Origin: Odobenus rosmarus divergens
Lineage: Eukaryota; Chordata; Mammalia; Carnivora; Odobenidae
NCBI RefSeq assembly: GCF_000321225.1
Contig: NW_004450583.1
Location: 522,826 to 586,825, forward strand
Direction of reading: 5' to 3'
DNA: 64,000 nucleotides
The notes below the pieces were generated by a model, which made no database searches, was not told where the DNA came from, and worked only from the letters and a program-made list of their open reading frames with translations. The translations under genes and the position numbers were made by a program. This document shows, in pieces, positions 1-62,995 of this stretch (position 1 is its first letter; each line of letters begins with the position of its first letter).

Positions 1-1742
1 ACCTTCTCACTATCTCCAGACCAGAAAGGCCCATCTAATTTTCTCTAACTCACCAGTAAACACAAAACAGCTTTGGGGAGGTAGGGAAAGGGGGAAATGA
101 TGCTAGTCATTGGGGATCCTAAAAGGAGTTGGGAAAGAGAAAGAGAAAAGGAGGAATACATTAAGAATATTGCTATTATTAAGCACATTCAGCTTCTTAA
201 TCAGTGATTAACACTCCCTGGGGTGATAAATGTTTTACTCAACTATAAACTAAGCAAGCAGATGGTTTGATGGAAAAGTAACTTACCCTGCTAAGCCCTC
301 GGCTTCCTTCCTTCTCTCTTTCTTCCAAGTGAATGCTTGATCTCATATCTAGCTTGTGGCTGACTTGCAGCTGTCCCTTCATATCACTTTCCTTTGCAAA
401 CTGCTGAAATGCTGAGTCTCTGTGATTAGGTGTGCCCTGCCAACCAGACAGACAACGCTGAATTCTCCCTAACGAGGTAAGGAGGGACCTGGACCCATGC
501 CCATGGACTTCTCTCTTTCTGACCTTCCTTCTCTGCCAAGAGGGCTCAGAACTCTGTCAACACTCCCAAACTCACCAAAGGCCAGGCAGGCTAAGGAAAG
601 ATGAAACCTATTGCTTCCTGAACCTCTCTCACTAAGGCAGTATTTCTGTTCTCAGTCCACAGAGTCAGAGAAGAAAAAATTAAAAACAAAAACCCTGGGA
701 TTAGTTCAGAAGTTATTTGGTTGGAAAGGTAGGCACTAGCTCAGATCAACAGAACTCCTGGAGTTCTGGATGTCAATCTAGACCCAGGATGAGTTAACCC
801 AAGCCCAAAGTCCCTTTGAGCATAACAAACACTCCTCAAACACAATTCAACAATGATCAATCTAGGCTTAAAAACAAACATAATACCCAAGAAAGAAGAA
901 TACAAATGGTCATTTAATGGTACAGAAGGAAATCAATTATAGGGGAAACAAAATTAATTTGTAAAATTCACTTTCTCTGAAAGGAGAGCAAGGTACTTTG
1001 TCATCAGGCACACTCCATTTATTTATTTCAAAAGAGGAATAAATAGAGGAATAAAGTAAGCAAAACCAAAATATTATTGGCTAAAAATGCACTCTATTTC
1101 TAGGAACAGAAAATACAAAAGAATCAATTCAAACATCTTATTCCTTCCTATAATGAATGCTGATCCAGGAAATCTGATTACACATTCCTAGTTCCTTTTC
1201 ATTTATCAAGCTCCAGGGTCTACCAGAAATTATCAAGGCAGTGGTCCTATATGACTGTAAGACCTAACTTTCTGCTTACATCTGGCCCTAGCTATGTCAC
1301 TTACCTGCTTCTGTGACACCATCAAACTGGGGAACAGAACAACTTGCAGTCAGTTTAAGGTCCTGGAATGTGGCAAATCAAAAATCTACATATGAACAGA
1401 TGCAGAGGATGGATTCTAAAGGAACCCCAAACTGTAGAAAGCAACTACACACAGGGAAGGTGAAAGTAAGTGTTAAGGATGCAAAAAAAATTACACATTA
1501 TTCAGAATAGCTGTGGAGAAAAGAAAATCAGTAGCAATAGGCAAAAATCCTGAGTAAAACAGGAGTAATTCATTTTAAGCAAAGGTTTCAGGCCTATTTC
1601 AAATTTAACTGGCAGAACTTTTAAAGGATATGAGTTCTGTTAATAATGGCTGAACTGCAGAAGGCACAAGAAGTCAGAGATGGTCTTTTGTTGTTGTTTT
1701 TTTAAATTTATTTTTATTTTTTTTAAAGATTTTTATTTATTC

Positions 1743-1773
<31 letters not shown>

Positions 1774-3179
1774 GCAGGCAGAGGGAGAAGCAGGCTCCCC
1801 AAGGGGCAGGGAGCCCGATGCGGGACTCAATCCCAGGACCCTGGGATCATGACCTGAGCCGAAGGCAGACGCTTAACCATCTGAGCCACCCAGGCGCCCC
1901 GAGATGGTCTCTTCTAACTCAGAAGTGTCATCTTTGAATATAAAGGGATATGATAGAAAAAATTGATATTGAATATTAATTTATATTTTACCATCACTAC
2001 TACTAGCTCTGGTAGACATTTAAATTTACAATTTAGAAAGATCTGAACTTTTCAGTTTGTTTTCATCGTAAGTTACATTTTTTAAAAAGCCTTAAAAATG
2101 CTTCTATGGTTCATTGTGAAACCTTAAAAAATATTTCTATGGTTCACAGTTATGAAGACTAGAAAGAGGTTCTTATTCAACAGTTAGGAAGTGGTCTGTG
2201 AGGCACTGGGTGATTTTTCTACCACTCTTAATATATACCACTTTTCTGCATTCTGTTCCTTTCTCTTACTTTCTTCTTCTTTTTAATCTTTACCATCAAC
2301 CCATAATTCTTCTAGTTTGCTAATGATGTTTTATGTTTACCCAAGATTCCCATAAACACTATATAACCCCAGTGATGGACCTAAGGGCTAAGGAAGTTCC
2401 TGGTACCTGATATACTAGTTAAGCTCTTAGAGATGCATAGTTTTCATAAAACAATAACATCCAGAAAAACCTTTAAACATATGCAGTGTATAGTAACTTT
2501 AAGGGTAGCTCATAGACTGCTATATATGCAAGCTAATAATACAGCAACTAAAAGCTGTAATAATCAACAGTTTGAGTTCTGCTTGCTACCTGGAATAAGG
2601 CAAGTATATACAGTTCAATTTAAATCAGTGCTTTGTAAAATGTGTATCATTATAATTATTGTTGGAAACTGTAATTAAAGTTACTATATGATTATATTAT
2701 AAAATGTTGAGCAATATCCTAATTTCCCTCAATTTGCAAAATTTCATACTTATTTTGATTATGGAAAAGAAAGGAATATGATGGCAAGAAAATACAGTAT
2801 CATGAATATTCTTTTTCTTATTGTTAAAACACCCAATAAATTCCCAATACTATTATAACAAAACTCTAAACAATAACATTTTCTTTCAATTAAAAGTTAA
2901 GTGAAATAGTGATTTTAAATATTAGATTTAGGAGGCCTATAATAGGCACCCAAAGTACTCTAGTTTTCAGTTACTAATGTTCATGTAAGACAAATGTAAC
3001 CAAAGTTAAAAAAAGAAAAACACCAAAATTTATGAAGACACAAATTTATCAAATTACCATGAACTATCCATGAGATAATCTCTGAAGGCTATATCCCAGT
3101 TCCAGTAACAGTATTTTCTGATTTGCATGAGGTCAAATCAGACTACATCTTCCAAATAAAACCCAACACAGAGATAGGA
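1..3179. other. Intergenic, downstream of PPP3CB
   Basis: AT-rich, no conserved frame or splice structure that I can support; one Can-SINE (1687-1900). In human the next gene on this side is MSS51, but I cannot recognise any MSS51 exon here. Confidence 0.7.
1687..1900 (-). repeat. Can-SINE
   Basis: Antisense carnivoran tRNA-derived SINE: T-rich tail, AAAGATTT, a (GA)n stretch, ending GAGCCACCCAGGCGCCCC. Flanked by the 10-bp duplication GAGATGGTCT (1677-1686 and 1901-1910). Downstream of PPP3CB. Confidence 0.95.
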
Positions 3180-4615
3180 GCAGCGGCCCATGCATGGAAT
3201 TTATTGTGTGCTACTGTTTATAAAATACTCGAATAGTCCTGCACATGCATAATATTTCCAACTTAGACAGGAGACCATACAGGGTGCACTTTCTGGCAAA
3301 CAAAACAATAGATGGTTCCGCTGCCTGGAGCTCTGAGTTGTATTCCAGGGCATGAGGGAAGCAGGCCACCAAAGTAAAGGGAAATACCAAACTACAGTGG
3401 CAATCAATACAGGTCAGTAATTGTGAAAAATCAGCACATGGTTCCATTTAGTTTAACCAAGCAGTTCTGTAACTATCAAAAGAAAAGGTTCAACATGCAA
3501 TCTTGACTTTTATGCTTCCACTAACATCTGAATGATTGAACAGAACCATTGCTTCTATGCTGCATTGCTTAATCAAAAACACTTCCAGAACATTTTTAAA
3601 TTTCCTTTGCATCAAAACATAAAAATGATAGAAAGCCAGCAGCAAATCACCCTGGTGGCTATTTAAGCAACTTGAGTACTCACAATAAACTAAAATTTCT
3701 CATAACATCTAGGTAACCTATACATGTCGTACCTGTACATCATAGGTCTATATATTAAATATTTGCAAAATGAAAACATGCATACACAAAATACGTCAAG
3801 TTTTACAGACATGATTTGAATTAAAATTTACTTTGACAATGTACAAACTTCTTTTAAAGTACCTTAAATGAGTAATTCTGTAATTCTTCATAATTTTGAA
3901 ATTTAGAGGTTTTCTTCTTAAATCTCTGGGGTGTAAATTTCAAAAGATTTGGGCAAAAAGATTCTAAATTAGTTTTTGGATTTGTGTTCAAGTAAGAGAG
4001 TCTGCCTAGAAATAGGTTATGCATTCATAATTGAAAAATACCAAGACTATATTACAGAATTAGCCACATTTAAGAACTATAGACCTGAGGTCAGCATTTT
4101 ATATAAATGCCAACTGGGTTTCTCAGCATTTTGCCCATAATTCAAAATACAGCTTAGTAACCTTAGAAATGTATTTTAAGACCATGCTTATTCATCCTTT
4201 AAAGACATTTCATGGGGGAAAAAAAAAGTCCACATTAGCTCTTAGGATTGCATTTGAAGTCATGGTTAAAAAACAAAATCTAATTCTACTGAGGGGAAAA
4301 AGAAATCTCATTTGTAAACTTAATGTGTGAACCACAAGCATAAATGGAGGTGTAGTTGCCCTCCACTGGAAATTGCCCCAAGCCCCTTGCTCACTGCTCT
4401 CCACCTTCACAGCGATGACCCAATCTTATCAGATATCACAACATGTCCCAGGGCCCTCAAGCCTCCATCCAGGAAGGGGGCTGGGGTCTCAAAAGCACAA
4501 TGGTTTCTCCAGAGGGACTGTGACATTTACAGTCAGCTTGGCCGACCACTCCAGATCCTGGGGGTGATCTGTCCATTTGGGGCCCGAGATGTGAGAGTCC
4601 CTGGGAAGCCGTGGG
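3180..4615 (-). other. PPP3CB: PPP3CB 3'UTR
   Basis: About 1.43 kb between the stop codon and the poly(A) signal at 3200-3205. No interspersed repeat is recognisable in it, unlike the flanking introns. The length agrees with the 3'UTR of mammalian PPP3CB as I remember it. The exact cleavage site is inferred. Confidence 0.75.
3200..3205 (-). terminator. PPP3CB: PPP3CB main poly(A) signal
   Basis: AATAAA on the minus strand. It is followed at about 3140-3165, as read on the minus strand, by a T/G-rich stretch (tgtgttgggtttta) of the kind found just after cleavage sites. Cleavage is expected near 3180-3190. Confidence 0.75.
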
Positions 4616-55545
<50,930 letters not shown>

Positions 55546-55635
55546 GCTGGGCCCGGGGCTCGGCTAGGCGCTGGGCCGGGCGGGGCTGGGGGCGGGGGCG
55601 GCGGCTACCAGAGCCAAGCGGCGGCGCCGCCGGGG

Positions 55636-55646
55636 AACATGGCGGA
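55636..55646 (+). promoter_or_regulatory. YY1-like site in the PPP3CB 5'UTR/promoter
   Basis: AACATGGCGGA fits the YY1 core (ATGGCGG preceded by A-rich bases). Such sites are common just downstream of starts in TATA-less promoters. Match only; binding not shown. Confidence 0.45.
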
Positions 55647-55928
55647 CCCTCTTTCCCTACAGAGGGGCTAAGACCGGCATGCACCGCGCTTTGCGGGGGC
55701 GGGGGCGGGGCAGACTCTAGGGACCTGGGCAAAATTACTGAGGCTGGGAGAGAAACAGGCCAAGGGATCAGGTTAAAATTCTGGGCCCGCAGAAACAATA
55801 GAGAGTGAAGAGGGAGGGCTGTCTATTGCTAGTAGCGGCAGTGAATGAGTGCGAGGAAACATGACACTGGTTCTCATGGAGCTCCCGGTACGATGGGGAG
55901 ACTTAAACCTCATAATATACTAATAGAG

Positions 55929-56132
55929 GGGCGCCTGGGTGGCTCAGTCGTTAAGCGTCTGCCTTCGGCTCAGGTCATGATTCCAGGTCCTAGGATCAAG
56001 CCCCGCATCGGGCTCCCTGCTCGGCGGGAAGCCTCCTTCTCCCTCTCCCACTCCCACTGTTTGTATTCCCTCTTTCGCTGTGTCTCTCTCTGTCAAATAA
56101 ATAAATAAAATCTTAAAAAATTAAAAAAAAAG
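55929..56132 (+). repeat. Can-SINE just upstream of the PPP3CB promoter
   Basis: Sense copy with a perfect 15-bp duplication AATATACTAATAGAG (55914-55928 and 56133-56147). It lies about 0.2 kb from the GC boxes and 385 bp from the PPP3CB ATG. Confidence 0.96.
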
Positions 56133-57420
56133 AATATACTAATAGAGAAAAAATGTATAACAATTTGGCTACCAAATCTGGGTACTTTGGTTGGTAACGG
56201 CAGGAAAATAGACGAGGCATTGTAGGTTCTGGAGAGAAGTTAACTGTTCAAAATGGAGTTTGAGAAGCTGGCCCTTATGTTTAGAGCCTGTAACTGTCAA
56301 GAGTCTGAAGGTACAGGGTTAAAACAGGTAGAGCAGAATAGGCTCCAAGGCTTAGGAATCAAAGCAGCTAAGGGGAAAGGAAGGGATGACACCAAGAGAT
56401 GTTCAAAGTCTACAGAATTCACCTGAAAAAGACAAAGCCTCCCTCTCGATCCATTCAGAAAATAAGAGATTTAGAAGGCAGAGGAGTATATAGAGAATTG
56501 GAAATTGGAAATTAGTTTCTCATAAGAGATACTACATATAGTACTTCTGTGCACATACAGAATCTGAGCCCAGGTGACTTAAGGAAACTTTATAGGGACA
56601 GACCTTCATGGGAAAGGGGATAGTGGCACAAGGACTGATTGTTCAATCAATAATTATTAGAAGGTGTGTGTATGACAGTAAGAGATATACTGAATCATGG
56701 ACAGAGACCAGTGTATCCACTAAGCTCTATGTCTTGATGGCACAGTGGGGGTAGAAATTCGGGCCCATCCTCCTGCCGAATACTCAATGTGCTCAGAATC
56801 TGTTCATAATGGATGATGTTAATTAGGTAAGCAGTGGTCCAAAGGTCTCAAAGAACACCTTTCTGACTCTTCTGTCAATCTCAATGATTTGAGACCCGGG
56901 GAAAAAGAAGAGGAAATTGTCCAAAGGGTATTCTTTGCAAAGGGAGCCCACAAAACATCTTTTAGAGGGAGAATTTGGGAGTGAGGCAGAGGTGAAAATG
57001 GATCTTTCTGAGCAATAATTGTTCCACTTCACTGTCAACAACCATGTGCTTCAAAGATTTGAGGACCACCAGTGTAAGTGCAGAAATTCCACAAGGAAGG
57101 CAAGGGGAGGGGCAGCCATGGGAACAAGGAAGGGATAGGAGGCACATCACAAACTTGTAGACGGAGGGCACCAAGAGTACATAGATCAGGAGTGAGTTTC
57201 TAAGAGGGTCTGAATCGCAAGAAAATCACCCTAAGGAGGAAAGGAGGAAGCATGTAATATAGTGAGTGCCTCTGAGCAGGAAAGGAATAAGGAATATACT
57301 AGGCAGCAGTAATAACAAGGAAAGTCATTCCACTTTAGGGGCCCATTGATTCCTACCTTCAGTATATATCCTTCAACTATTCTTAAACTATTTAGCTCCT
57401 CACCTTCACTCAAAAGCCAT

Positions 57421-57457
57421 ACACACACACAAACACACACACACACACACACACACG
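57421..57457. repeat. (CA)n microsatellite
   Basis: ACACAC run with one AA break, between the USP54 poly(A) site and the PPP3CB promoter. Confidence 0.95.
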
Positions 57458-57607
57458 TATGTTTGTGCCATGGCTCTCTCTTTGGGAGCCCCAGGCCACT
57501 GGGAATTGGTATTTTTTTGCTTATCCAGGTCTCCCTCCCCACCCCCAACACAAAAGAGCAAGAGCATACAAAAGGCATTAAATAGACAATTAAATGACAA
57601 GGAATTA

Positions 57608-58374
57608 AATACAACTATCTTAAAGATTTATTAATGAAAAATACTTTACAAAAACAGTATGTTTGGCCCTAAAATAGTTTCGCTGACTCTGAGGGTTTAC
57701 AACAGTGACTGAGCAAGTGGCAGTAATGGCTCTGCTGCTGAGGACAGGAAGGTGTGTTAGTGTGCCTGACTCCATCTGTTCAGAAGGACAAATGTTATGT
57801 TGGCAGCTCTGCATTCTAGGCCAAAGGTTTGGGGGCACAGGGAAGGCTGACAGTCCATAATACCTGGGCAGGTAGGCTGCCCTGAATGATATGGTCAGGA
57901 CTATGACCACACAGCTACATGCTCCTCCAAGGATGGGGTACTGGGGAAGACGGAAGGTCAGGTAATAAGGATATGTTGGTAAAACAAAGAACAGAAGTTG
58001 GCAGTATTGTAGGGAACAGAGGATGAAGGCTCAGGTGCAGGTGGGGGCATAAAGGATCCAGGAATAAAATGGTGACCCTAAGATCCTAAGGAATGACTAG
58101 TGTCCAGGGTAATATGGATTCATCTTTAAAGTGGCTCAAATAAAGCCCTAAACAGCAGTTGCTTCCTTTTGCCAGTTGAATGGAAATTGGAATTTCAAAT
58201 ATTCCTCTCAAGGAGCCAGGTCTTTTTAGGGGTTCCAGGTACCCCTAGAAGAAACTACTGACTCTATGTTGAGATGAGACTAGCACAACCCTGGCACGGA
58301 TGCAGGGTGCTAACTCCTCCACAGTACAGTTTAACGGAGAAAGCTGTGGCTCCGGGAAAGGAAAGGGGTGACCC
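57608..58374 (-). other. USP54: USP54 3'UTR
   Basis: About 0.77 kb from the TAA to just past the AATAAA at 57627-57632. No repeat is recognised in it. The end is inferred from the hexamer. Confidence 0.6.
57627..57632 (-). terminator. USP54: USP54 poly(A) signal
   Basis: AATAAA on the minus strand, about 745 nt after the USP54 stop codon. No other canonical minus-strand hexamer was seen between it and the stop. Confidence 0.6.
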
Positions 58375-58934
58375 TTACCACCTATTGTGCTGCAGGGCTC
58401 TTGCCCTTATCTGCTCTCTTCCAGGAGCATCTGCTAGAACAAACAAAAACTCCTCTCCCCTTGTCCTCCTATGCCCAGATTGTGGGACATATCTGGTTTG
58501 CCTCCAGTCATCATCTGGGGGCATATCTACTCTTCGAGGACCAGAGCCTCGAGACCCAGGAACAGGACCCAAATTCCAAGCTGACCTCAGGGGTACATGA
58601 AGACTGCTTGATGGTGGAGACACAGGGTAAACAATGGGAGGGTGGGAGGAAGAATGGAAAAGATCACCCCAGGACTGAGCATGAGGAACCTGAAGGCCCT
58701 GGCGCCTTTCTGGTAGTGTGGCAGTGTGTGTCGGCTGAGGCTTGCATCCTGGAATACTCAGGAATCTGGCTCCAATATGCTGGCTGGTCTCTGACCATGG
58801 CCCCCAAGAGGCATCTGTTCTGGAACGATGGGGGAGACTCTGGTAGTTCAGAGTTCTTCCTGTGTACTTGATCCCCTGGCAAGTTTCACTCCTGTCACAC
58901 ATAGCCAGAAACTGCTGGACAGTCCTCGAAGTTC
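58375..58934 (-). CDS. USP54: USP54 last coding exon (C-terminus)
   Basis: 560 nt: acceptor ctcttcccag, two bases completing a split Gly, 185 codons and TAA at 58375-58377. It starts [20 protein letters not shown], contains [12 protein letters not shown] and HIGARFL, and ends [14 protein letters not shown], which fits my memory of the C-terminus of ubiquitin-specific peptidase-like protein 54. The peptidase domain is N-terminal and outside the window; this part is a low-complexity Ser/Pro-rich tail of unknown function. Position upstream of PPP3CB in the same orientation agrees with human 10q22. Confidence 0.88.
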
Positions 58935-59461
58935 CTGGGAAGAGAAAAAGAAACCCAAAGATTAAGCATCTTCAGTAAACCATTCTCCTTCCCAAAGGAC
59001 CATTCCTGACTGTTCCTCTCAACTCCCCGTAGCCATAAGAGCATACACATAAGGGAAAGAAGAAACCTAGCTTTGCTTTTAATTTCATTTTTAGAAATTC
59101 TTAACATACATCAAAATCAAGTCTCTTACCTCCAACCTGGGCAAATGTTGCCATACTTCACTCTACTATAATTCTTCCTCCACACCCTCCCCACAAATGG
59201 CTCCCCAATATTACAAATATATATTCTCACTGTAACAACTCTACTCCTAGAGCCACCACTCCAAAACATCACTCTGCTTTTCTTAATATGATACTTTCAC
59301 TCCAGTTAATCTGTTTCTGTTTACATTCTTGCTCAGTCCCTGAGATCTCTGTTTTTGTTCACACTACTCCTACCACATACACAGTATGGAATGCCTTTTC
59401 TATACATTAATTCCCCTTTACTTAAAATAAACAAAATACATAATTTTAAGAAGTCACTTCT

Positions 59462-59590
59462 ATTTTTTTTAAGTAGGCTCCACGCCCAGCATGGAGCCCA
59501 CTACAGGGCTTGAACTCATAACCCCGAGATCAAGACCTGAGCCGAAATCAAGAGTTGGATGCCCAACTGCCTGAGCCACCCAGGCACCCC
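59462..59590 (-). repeat. Can-SINE, short old copy
   Basis: Antisense copy of about 129 bp: T tail, AAGTAGGCTCCACGCCC, ending GAGCCACCCAGGCACCCC. The CT-rich middle is missing, as in the copy at 37903. In the last USP54 intron. Confidence 0.9.
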
Positions 59591-59984
59591 GCAAAATAAA
59601 AAAAATCACTTCTTAAAAATACTTTCCATTCTTTATTTTATAACCCATCAACATCTGCAGTATACTCTTGTATGTATGTATATTCTGATTATTGCAGCTC
59701 TGAGCTCTTTTAAGAACAGAGAGCTGCCTTCTTTCTCCCCTATGTTCACTATAGCATTTAGTGCAGAATAGGCTGCCCCTAACAACTGGAACAGATGCCC
59801 CTAACAGCTGCCAAAGGGGATGGCTACCTGGCTGCTCCACTGAGTAATAGGAAGTTCATCTACCCAGAAGGCCTGCTTATCTAAACCTCCCTAAAATGTG
59901 GACACACACCAATACTACTACTCTTACCTTCTGTTCTAGAACCACAACCACACCCTGCCCTAGGGCATTTATATCTGTAAGCCA

Positions 59985-60165
59985 AGGTTTCTCAATCTCA
60001 ACACTACTGATACTTTGAGCTGATAATACTTTTTGGGGGGGGGTGGAGGGAGGATCATGGAGGTAAACTGCCCTGTGCATTGTAGGATGTTTAGCAGCAT
60101 CCCTGACTTCCACTCACTAGATGCCAGTAGTACCTTCCCTTTCCCATTGAGAATCCCTGCTCTAA
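59985..60165 (-). mobile_element. MER20 (hAT-Charlie DNA transposon fossil)
   Basis: GGTTTCTCAATCTCAACAC at one end, TTGTAGGATGTTTAGCAGC and CACTAGATGCCAGTAGTACC inside, TTGAGAATCCCTGCTC at the other end: the order of MER20 in antisense. In the last USP54 intron. Confidence 0.8.
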
Positions 60166-60627
60166 GTAGACTCGGGCTCTTCATGAGGAAGAAAAGTAGC
60201 AAATCCTATGGAGGGTGAAAGAAAGCCAGAAGGATGCTATCCACCTTCCCCAAGATTGTCTGGATTTGTATACACGGCACAGGTAGTCCACACACAGGGT
60301 CTCTCCAGGAGGAGGATTTGGGAGGATCCTAAAGACTGGGTATTAACTTCCCTTGGTCGCTTAAAAGCTTATCTTATCGTGTTGGACCCTGTTCATTCTA
60401 CTGGGTAGTTAGACTAAGGATCAAGACCAGCCAACCATATTAACCAAGTAATGATTCAATCACAATTCATCTTGACCGATATTTGATCTTAAAGTGGTAA
60501 TTCATATCCCTTCACTACCTACCTTGGGACTCCACCCCCCCATAGGTGTACTGATTTGATCTCTCTAGGTTGTCTCTGGGAAGATACCACATTATGGCAC
60601 ATGATAATTAGGTCTGGGGAGAGTTAC

Positions 60628-60814
60628 CTGGGGTTCTATGGGGCTCCCCTGCCATGCTGGGCATCAAGGCATCTGGGGACAGGAACTGTGGTTGGGGTAG
60701 GTACAGTTGGGGACCAAGGAGAAACACAGGAGGATCATGGATGACAGGGAGGGAAGAGGAGCTGGAACAACGGTGCCCGGTTTCCAAAGGCTTTTTCCTC
60801 GCATTTGATGCATC
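60628..60814 (-). CDS. USP54: USP54 penultimate coding exon
   Basis: 187 nt. Acceptor cactataag, donor CCCCAG|gtaact. It encodes [20 protein letters not shown] through [16 protein letters not shown] to GEPHRTP, and its last base completes Gly with the GA of the last exon (PG|TSRTV). Phase 0 in, phase 1 out. Pro/Ser-rich, consistent with the disordered tail of USP54. Confidence 0.85.
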
Positions 60815-61389
60815 CTTATAGTGAGACAAGACAAAAAAACATAAAGATGAGGATTAACACACAGCCGGATATGGTTGGGTAAACACAGTGAGGCAAGCAG
60901 GGAGAGATGGAGGGGACTGGAGTACCAATATGCCTAGTTCTGTAGAGGGACTCAATTTACTCAGTCACTCTTTCCATCAGCCCCGCTAGGACCATCCTGA
61001 GGCCACTACGAACTGGAGACATGGAACTGCAGATCCTCTTCCTTTAACCTGTCTCTCTCATAGCCCTCATCTTCCCAACCCTACCATCTAGGTCTTTGGC
61101 AAACTCTTTAATGCTAACAGTAGAATCAGGTTGAGATAGAAATGTAAAAATAGAGAAATAAGAAAGAAAAAAAATCGGAAAGCCCAAGAGACTGAAAAAG
61201 AAAACTCTGTACACTCTCTAAATACTGGGAACGAAAAATGTATCTCCCTAAATGTACAATCAAGAACTCTACTACTCCACCTTCTCCCCTGTCAATGCTA
61301 CACTCCAGTCTCCTCTTTTGCCAGAGTTTGTAACCACTGATGCTTGTGTCCTGTTCTGTACTCCACTCGTCATTCACTTTTGTGGCAAA

Positions 61390-62010
61390 GTCTCAGAAAT
61401 ACCCCTTTAACACCTAAAACACTAATATGTCCAAGATCAAACCAACATCCTTCCAAATTCCACCTCCTGGTACCACATTTTCCTACGTCACCTAGATTCA
61501 AATGTTGACATTGCCCTTACTTTTGCACTTCTCATCCACGATTCCATTAGTTGCCTTTGTCAAGAAATATCATTTCTACCTATAGGTTTCATATCTAAGC
61601 TCAAGTGGACCACTGCAACAGCCTCCAATCTGATCTTCCTATCTCCAGGCCTGCTACTTCCTTATTGTGGCCTGCAAGTTGCTATGTGATAGCAATGCTG
61701 ATCTTTCTCACTTTATCTCTACCATTCCTATGCCTTTTTCACTATAATTTTCTTAATGTTCCTCAAACACACCAAGCTCATTCCAACTCAGGGCCTTTTC
61801 ACTTACTACTCTATCCAAAATAGCCCTGAGAATAACCACTATTACCTCTTTACTCTTTTTCCCCTTGCTTTGTTCTATTCTTCTCGATCACACATTGTTT
61901 GGGCTTCACTTGTTTATTGTCCTTCTCTCCTGGTAGAATAATTTCTTTTTACTCCAGTATTCGCAGCAACCTCAACAGGACCTGGAACATTACAGGCATC
62001 TAATAAATAA
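61390..62010 (+). repeat. L2-type LINE fragment
   Basis: CACTGCAACAGCCTCCAATC, CCAAGCTCATTCCAACTCAG, GGACCTGGAACATTACAGGC in L2 order. In the USP54 intron at the right end of the window. Confidence 0.65.
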
Positions 62011-62289
62011 TAAATTAAATAAAATAATCTATATACCAGTATGTTTTATTTCCTAACTAGGCTGTAAGCTATTCAAGGGCAGAATTTGTGTTATTTCATC
62101 AGTGTATGCTCATAGCACCTACCACAGCACGGTACATAATAGGCATTTACCGTACAGCCTAAGGACCAGGTGCCAATCCTCTCAGTATGGGAAACAGCCA
62201 ACTATTCCTTTCTTCTGCACAGAAGAAAGTGATGCCACATTTTCCTGGTTTCCCTTTTATCTCTCTGGTCCTCACTCCTTTTAAGGGTT

Positions 62290-62995
62290 CTGCAGATGAA
62301 CCACTTAAATATGATATTCATCAGGGATATATCCTGTCCGCTCTCCTCTTTTCACAATACTCTTTTCAATGGCTATGACTCTTGAATCTTGATTTCAAGC
62401 TTTACATGTCACATCCAAAGGCCTACCAGATATCACAAACATAATATATCCAAAATTATACATATCTTTTCCCTCAAATACATCATTATCAACCCAAGAA
62501 TTATGGGTCCTTGATTCTCCTCTCCCCATATCCAATCAGGCACCAAGTCCCAATGACTTTTACTTCCTCTTTGGCTCTCCAACATGTCCATTTCTCTTTA
62601 TCCTCCCAAACTCCGTACTGTGGTTCATGATATGACTCTTGTTTATATTCTTCCCAGTCTCATTTGTCAACACTGTCCTTCCCTCGCCAGAATCCAATCC
62701 TGCCATACCAAATGAGCTGCTTTTGATTCAGTGAATATCTGCTTCATGTTCCTTTACCGGCCGTATTTGTTTTACTTCCTTCAGGAAGCCTTCCCTGATC
62801 TCTCAAATCTGGTTAGATGTCCCTTCTATTATGCTTCCATAGCATTAAATCCTATCATAGTAAGTCTTTCTTTATCTGTCTCCCCAAGTAGACTGTAAAG
62901 GCCATGACAGAAGGGACTACATCTAGCTCACTCACCATTGTATACCCAGCACCTAGCACAATACCTAGAACATATGCCCAATAAGCATTTGTTTA
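62290..62995 (+). repeat. L2-type LINE fragment
   Basis: Full order of the L2 3' part: GACTCTTGAATCTTGATTTC, AGGAAGCCTTCCCTGATC, TGTCTCCCCAAGTAGACTG, CCCAGCACCTAGCACAATAC, CCCAATAAGCATTTG. Confidence 0.75.

Larger units (their letters stand above)
55761..57607. other. Intergenic between USP54 3' end and PPP3CB promoter
   Basis: 1.85 kb with one Can-SINE (55929-56132) and a (CA)n run. In human an antisense lncRNA (PPP3CB-AS1) starts near here; no spliced plus-strand transcript can be derived from sequence alone. Confidence 0.7.
58935..60627 (-). other. USP54: Last USP54 intron
   Basis: 1.7 kb with GT/AG ends; a short old Can-SINE and a MER20. Confidence 0.85.

Noticed and set aside
1..3179. 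Possible first exon of MSS51, the human downstream neighbour
   Set aside because: I could not find a matching coding stretch; any noncoding 5' exon could not be recognised by eye.
58274..58871. Plus-strand frames of 108 and 167 codons
   Set aside because: They are antisense shadows of the USP54 last exon, whose minus-strand frame has the splice acceptor, matching residues and stop.
61126..61377. 83-codon minus-strand frame as a further USP54 exon
   Set aside because: No convincing acceptor and donor pair and no resemblance to USP54 that I recognise.
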